Positions 5,713 to 7,423 of a stretch of DNA of 7,423 nt are shown piece by piece. The stretch's first letter is position 1. Every line of letters begins with the position of its first letter. The notes under the pieces were generated by a model, which saw only the letters and a list, made by a program, of their open reading frames with translations, was not told where the DNA came from and made no database searches. The DNA comes from Candidatus Merdenecus merdavium (GTDB taxonomy: Bacteria > Bacillota > Clostridia > Lachnospirales > Lachnospiraceae), in the NCBI GenBank assembly GCA_018715425.1, contig DVLR01000248.1, positions 1-7,423 on the forward strand, in the 5' to 3' direction. The translations under genes and the position numbers were made by a program.

Positions 5713-6729
5713 ATGATTACAATTAAAGAGATAGCTAATATGTTGAACGTAAGCACCACTACGGTATCAAACGTTATTCACGGCAAGACAAAAGAAGTAT
5801 CACCTGCTAATGTTAAGCGTATCCAGAAAGTTCTTAAGGAATACGACTATATGCCCAATATCAATGCCCGTAACTTGGCAAGCAATCGATCTAGGATTAT
5901 TGGTATGGTGGTAAAGGTCAGTGGAAAAGAAAATCCATTTAAGGATCAGTTTTTCGGTGAGCTGTTAGGTGCAGTGGAAGAACGTGTGAGGAGCCAAGGC
6001 TATAATCTAATGGTCTATGCATTAAGTGATGTTCAACAAGTACAAAAGTTTATCTTATCCTGGAATATGGATGGACTGGTGACTTGCGGTTTCGTGGAGG
6101 GAGAAATTGCGTATTTGCAGGAGCGCTATAAAAAGCCCATTGTAATCATTGATGATTATGACACCGACGGTTTAGATCATTGTATCAATATCCGCTTGGA
6201 AGATAAAAAAGCAGCATACGAGATGACAAAGTATGTCATTAGTTGTGGGCATAAGGAGATTGCCTTTCTTGCCGATAATAATAAAAATTTAGATCATCAG
6301 CGTTTTTTGGGTTATTGTCAGGCGATGGATGAGGCTGGACTTGTTGGTGGTAAAGAGAATTTTCTAAAAATATGTCCTGGAAACAGAAGAGAGCAGGATA
6401 ATTTGGAAGAATTATATAAGCGATCTTTTGCATACACAGCGATTATATGTTCATCGGACTATTATGCTTCTATGTTGCTTAATGCATTCCAGGATAGAGG
6501 CAGAAGGGTTCCAGATGAAATTTCTATTACAGGATTCGATGATGTAGGGTATGCTTCATTAGTAAGACCAGCATTGACCACCATACGGCAGGATATACAG
6601 AGGAAAGGCAAGGTAGCTGTTGAGATGCTGATCAAAATGCTGAGGGGAACAACGGGAGAGGTAGAGACCTTGGTTGTACTTCCCACTCAGTTGATCATCC
6701 GTGATTCTGTAAGGAACCTCAATGAATAG
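5713..6729 (+). CDS. LacI-family transcriptional regulator
   Basis: A 338-residue repressor of the usual LacI/GalR length. The N-terminal helix-turn-helix reads T-I-K-E-I-A-x-x-L-N-V-S-T-T-T-V-S-N (3-20); Thr15, Thr16 and Asn20 fall at the operator-reading positions. The hinge helix is N-A-R-N-L-A-S (51-57), with Leu55 the likely minor-groove wedge. A periplasmic-binding-protein-like sugar domain follows (about 61-335), with the C-terminal S-I-T-G-F-D-D-V and the P-A-L-T-T-I-R-Q segment typical of the family. It binds DNA as a dimer and responds to a sugar or related effector. The divergence of the sugar pocket prevents naming it. The neighbouring substrate-binding lipoprotein gene suggests it controls that transporter. 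A purine-rich GGGGA lies about 8 nt before the ATG. By eye the gene is somewhat richer in G+C than the SNF2 gene. A terminator follows the stop. Confidence 0.95.
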   Translation: MITIKEIANMLNVSTTTVSNVIHGKTKEVSPANVKRIQKVLKEYDYMPNINARNLASNRSRIIGMVVKVSGKENPFKDQFFGELLGAVEERVRSQGYNLMVYALSDVQQVQKFILSWNMDGLVTCGFVEGEIAYLQERYKKPIVIIDDYDTDGLDHCINIRLEDKKAAYEMTKYVISCGHKEIAFLADNNKNLDHQRFLGYCQAMDEAGLVGGKENFLKICPGNRREQDNLEELYKRSFAYTAIICSSDYYASMLLNAFQDRGRRVPDEISITGFDDVGYASLVRPALTTIRQDIQRKGKVAVEMLIKMLRGTTGEVETLVVLPTQLIIRDSVRNLNE

Positions 6730-6743
6730 ATAGATGAAATGTG

Positions 6744-6789
6744 ATACTGTATGGCTAGCAGAAATATTGCGGCTATACAGTATTTTTTT
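6744..6789 (+). terminator. Intrinsic terminator after the LacI-family gene
   Basis: ATACTGTATGGC (6744-6755) pairs with GCTATACAGTAT (6772-6783), a 12-bp stem with one G-U pair, closed by a 16-nt loop and followed by a T run (6783-6789). It begins 15 bp after the regulator's stop codon. It separates the regulator transcript from the substrate-binding protein gene, so the latter needs its own promoter. Confidence 0.9.
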
Positions 6790-6799
6790 GCTTATTTCG

Positions 6800-6809
6800 T
6801 TGTATACAA
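6800..6809. repeat. Perfect palindrome TTGTATACAA
   Basis: A 10-bp perfect palindrome 10 bp after the terminator T run and about 60 bp upstream of the extended -10 candidate. The position suits an activator or repressor site, but one 10-bp palindrome in AT-rich DNA can arise by chance. Confidence 0.3.
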
Positions 6810-6869
6810 AACTGAGCAATCCTATGAACAGATACTGTAGAGGTCATATCAGTTTTTCTTTTTGCAGAG

Positions 6870-6878
6870 TGATATAAT
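6870..6878 (+). promoter_or_regulatory. Extended -10 promoter candidate (distal)
   Basis: TGATATAAT is a consensus TATAAT (6873-6878) with the TGn extension. The -35 at 17 bp (6850-6855) is poor, which an extended -10 can tolerate or an activator can replace. A transcript from here would have a leader of about 220 nt before the lipoprotein gene. Confidence 0.5.
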
Positions 6879-6903
6879 TATCTAGGGATATCAGAAAAAA
6901 GTT

Positions 6904-6916
6904 GTATAAATTATAC
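6904..6916. repeat. Inverted repeat GTATAA-A-TTATAC
   Basis: A perfect 6-bp inverted repeat around a single A lies about 20 bp downstream of the predicted start from the distal promoter. Its arms share GTATA/TATAC with the palindromes at 6800 and 6987, suggesting a common AT-rich recognition motif. Function not established. Confidence 0.35.
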
Positions 6917-6971
6917 TATTAAATATACACAAAAAAGAGGATTATATAAGTGAAAATGGAGAGAAAATCTG

Positions 6972-7001
6972 TTGAAAATAGAGAAAAGTATAATATATAC
7001 T
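6972..7001 (+). promoter_or_regulatory. Proximal promoter candidate overlapping an inverted repeat
   Basis: TTGAAA (6972-6977), an 18-bp spacer and TATACT (6996-7001) form a reasonable sigma-A promoter. The -10 box is the right arm of the inverted repeat AGTATA-ATA-TATACT (6987-7001), so a protein binding that repeat would compete directly with RNA polymerase. An overlapping TATAAT at 7001-7006 is an alternative -10 but has no -35 at good spacing. Confidence 0.45.
6987..7001. repeat. Inverted repeat AGTATA-ATA-TATACT at the proximal -10 box
   Basis: Perfect 6-bp arms with a 3-bp spacer coincide with the proximal promoter's -10 region, the place expected for an operator. It lacks the central CG of most LacI-family operators, so the neighbouring regulator may not be the protein that binds it. 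Confidence 0.35.
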
Positions 7002-7103
7002 ATAATAAGATTGAAAATTCGTTAATTTGATGATAAGATATGAAAAAGAAGAAACTTATGCGCAAAAGTAATAAAAATAACCTAGGAAAGGTTGGTAGAA
7101 GAG

Positions 7104-7423
7104 ATGAAAAAGAAAATTTTAACGGTACTACTAGCTACAGTAGTAGCAGTAACATTAGGAGCATGTGGAGGAACTACAGACAGTGAAGATAATGGTGGAG
7201 CTACTAGTGGTAACACAGAAGAGACGACGGATACAGCAAATGTAAGTAAAGATGCCATTCGTTTTTTGAGTACTAAAATTGAGATTGATGGAGCACTTAA
7301 AGAGTTCGCAAAACAGTATCAGGAGAAAACAGGACAGGAAGTAATCATTGAATCCTTGGGTGGTGGTGTGGATGTAAACGGACAACTCAAAAATTATTAT
7401 GCAGCAGGTAATATGCCAGATAT
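7104..7423 (+). CDS. ABC transporter sugar-binding lipoprotein, N-terminal part (3' end outside window)
   Basis: 106 complete codons are visible before the right edge. The start M-K-K-K-I and hydrophobic stretch L-T-V-L-L-A-T-V-V-A-V-T end in the lipobox L-G-A-C, so Cys21 should be lipidated after signal peptidase II cleavage and the protein anchored outside the membrane. A low-complexity G/T/E/D linker follows (about 22-48). A mature domain then begins with A-I-R-F-L-S-T, a helix (L-K-E-F-A-K-Q-Y-Q-E-K-T-G) and the strand V-I-I-E, the opening pattern of family 1 extracellular solute-binding proteins (normally about 430-470 residues), ending at the visible A-G-N-M-P-D-I. It would deliver a sugar or oligosaccharide to an ABC permease, presumably encoded downstream. 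The ribosome binding site is weak: AGGAAAGG is about 12 nt upstream of the ATG. An in-frame TTG at 7092 is less likely. Confidence 0.9.
   Translation, partial: MKKKILTVLLATVVAVTLGACGGTTDSEDNGGATSGNTEETTDTANVSKDAIRFLSTKIEIDGALKEFAKQYQEKTGQEVIIESLGGGVDVNGQLKNYYAAGNMPD

Larger units (their letters stand above)
6790..7103 (+). promoter_or_regulatory. AT-rich regulatory region upstream of the sugar-binding lipoprotein
   Basis: This 314-bp gap holds no credible gene. It contains two promoter candidates (6870-6878 and 6972-7001) and several short palindromes (6800-6809, 6828-6838, 6904-6916, 6987-7001). I found no clear LacI-type operator with a central CG and no convincing catabolite-responsive cre element. 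The stretch just before the gene is A/G-rich, with AGGAAAGG at 7084-7091. Confidence 0.6.

Noticed and set aside
6239..6819. Several minus-strand frames opposite the LacI-family gene
   Set aside because: They are shadows of the regulator, which has full-length family motifs on the + strand; one also runs through the terminator.
7129..7147. CTACTA-N7-TAGTAG hairpin inside the lipoprotein signal sequence
   Set aside because: Explained by repeated Leu/Ala/Val codons of the signal peptide; no adjacent regulatory signal.
7040..7183. Plus-strand frame (M-K-K-K-K-L-M-R...) overlapping the lipoprotein start
   Set aside because: Out of frame with the clear signal peptide and lipobox; no ribosome binding site; Lys/Ser-rich chance translation.

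Overview
The window is AT-rich DNA from a low-GC Gram-positive bacterium. Strong AGGAGG-type ribosome binding sites, sigma-A-like promoters, short intergenic gaps and a LacI regulator beside a lipoprotein solute-binding protein all fit the Clostridia, probably a Lachnospiraceae-like plant- or gut-carbohydrate fermenter. That assignment is inference from style, not a match. All supported genes are on the + strand. I saw no RNA genes, CRISPR arrays, transposases or phage genes.

Region 1 (2-4011) looks like one transcription unit whose promoter lies off the left edge. It holds the C-terminal part of a GNAT acetyltransferase, a large SWIM-SNF2 ATPase whose start overlaps the GNAT gene by 38 bp, and a small MGMT-fold protein whose Shine-Dalgarno sequence abuts the SNF2 stop codon. 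The MGMT-like protein has lost the alkyl-accepting cysteine (P-A-Y-Q-V-V in place of P-C-H-R-V), so it should bind DNA without repairing it, as alkyltransferase-like (ATL) proteins do. The SNF2/ATL pair is the most interesting candidate system here: possibly a lesion sensor coupled to a nucleic-acid translocase.

Region 2 (about 4072-4714) is a self-contained flavodoxin unit. It has a near-consensus extended -10 promoter, a 16-bp inverted repeat (GTTAG-N6-CTAAC) over the expected transcription start, a short-chain flavodoxin gene and a clear intrinsic terminator. The layout suggests a repressor-controlled gene, possibly iron-responsive.

Region 3 (about 4715-5712) starts with roughly 370 bp lacking a confident gene. 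This stretch has a hairpin, a weak promoter and a protein-like frame without a start codon that may be a gene remnant. A low-molecular-weight protein tyrosine phosphatase gene follows, then a short gap with a nine-codon ORF.

Region 4 (5713-7423) is a sugar-uptake locus: a LacI-family repressor, an intrinsic terminator, a 314-bp AT-rich regulatory region with several palindromes and two promoter candidates, and the first 106 codons of a lipoprotein ABC-transporter substrate-binding protein that runs off the right edge. The likely logic is local control of sugar import by the LacI protein.
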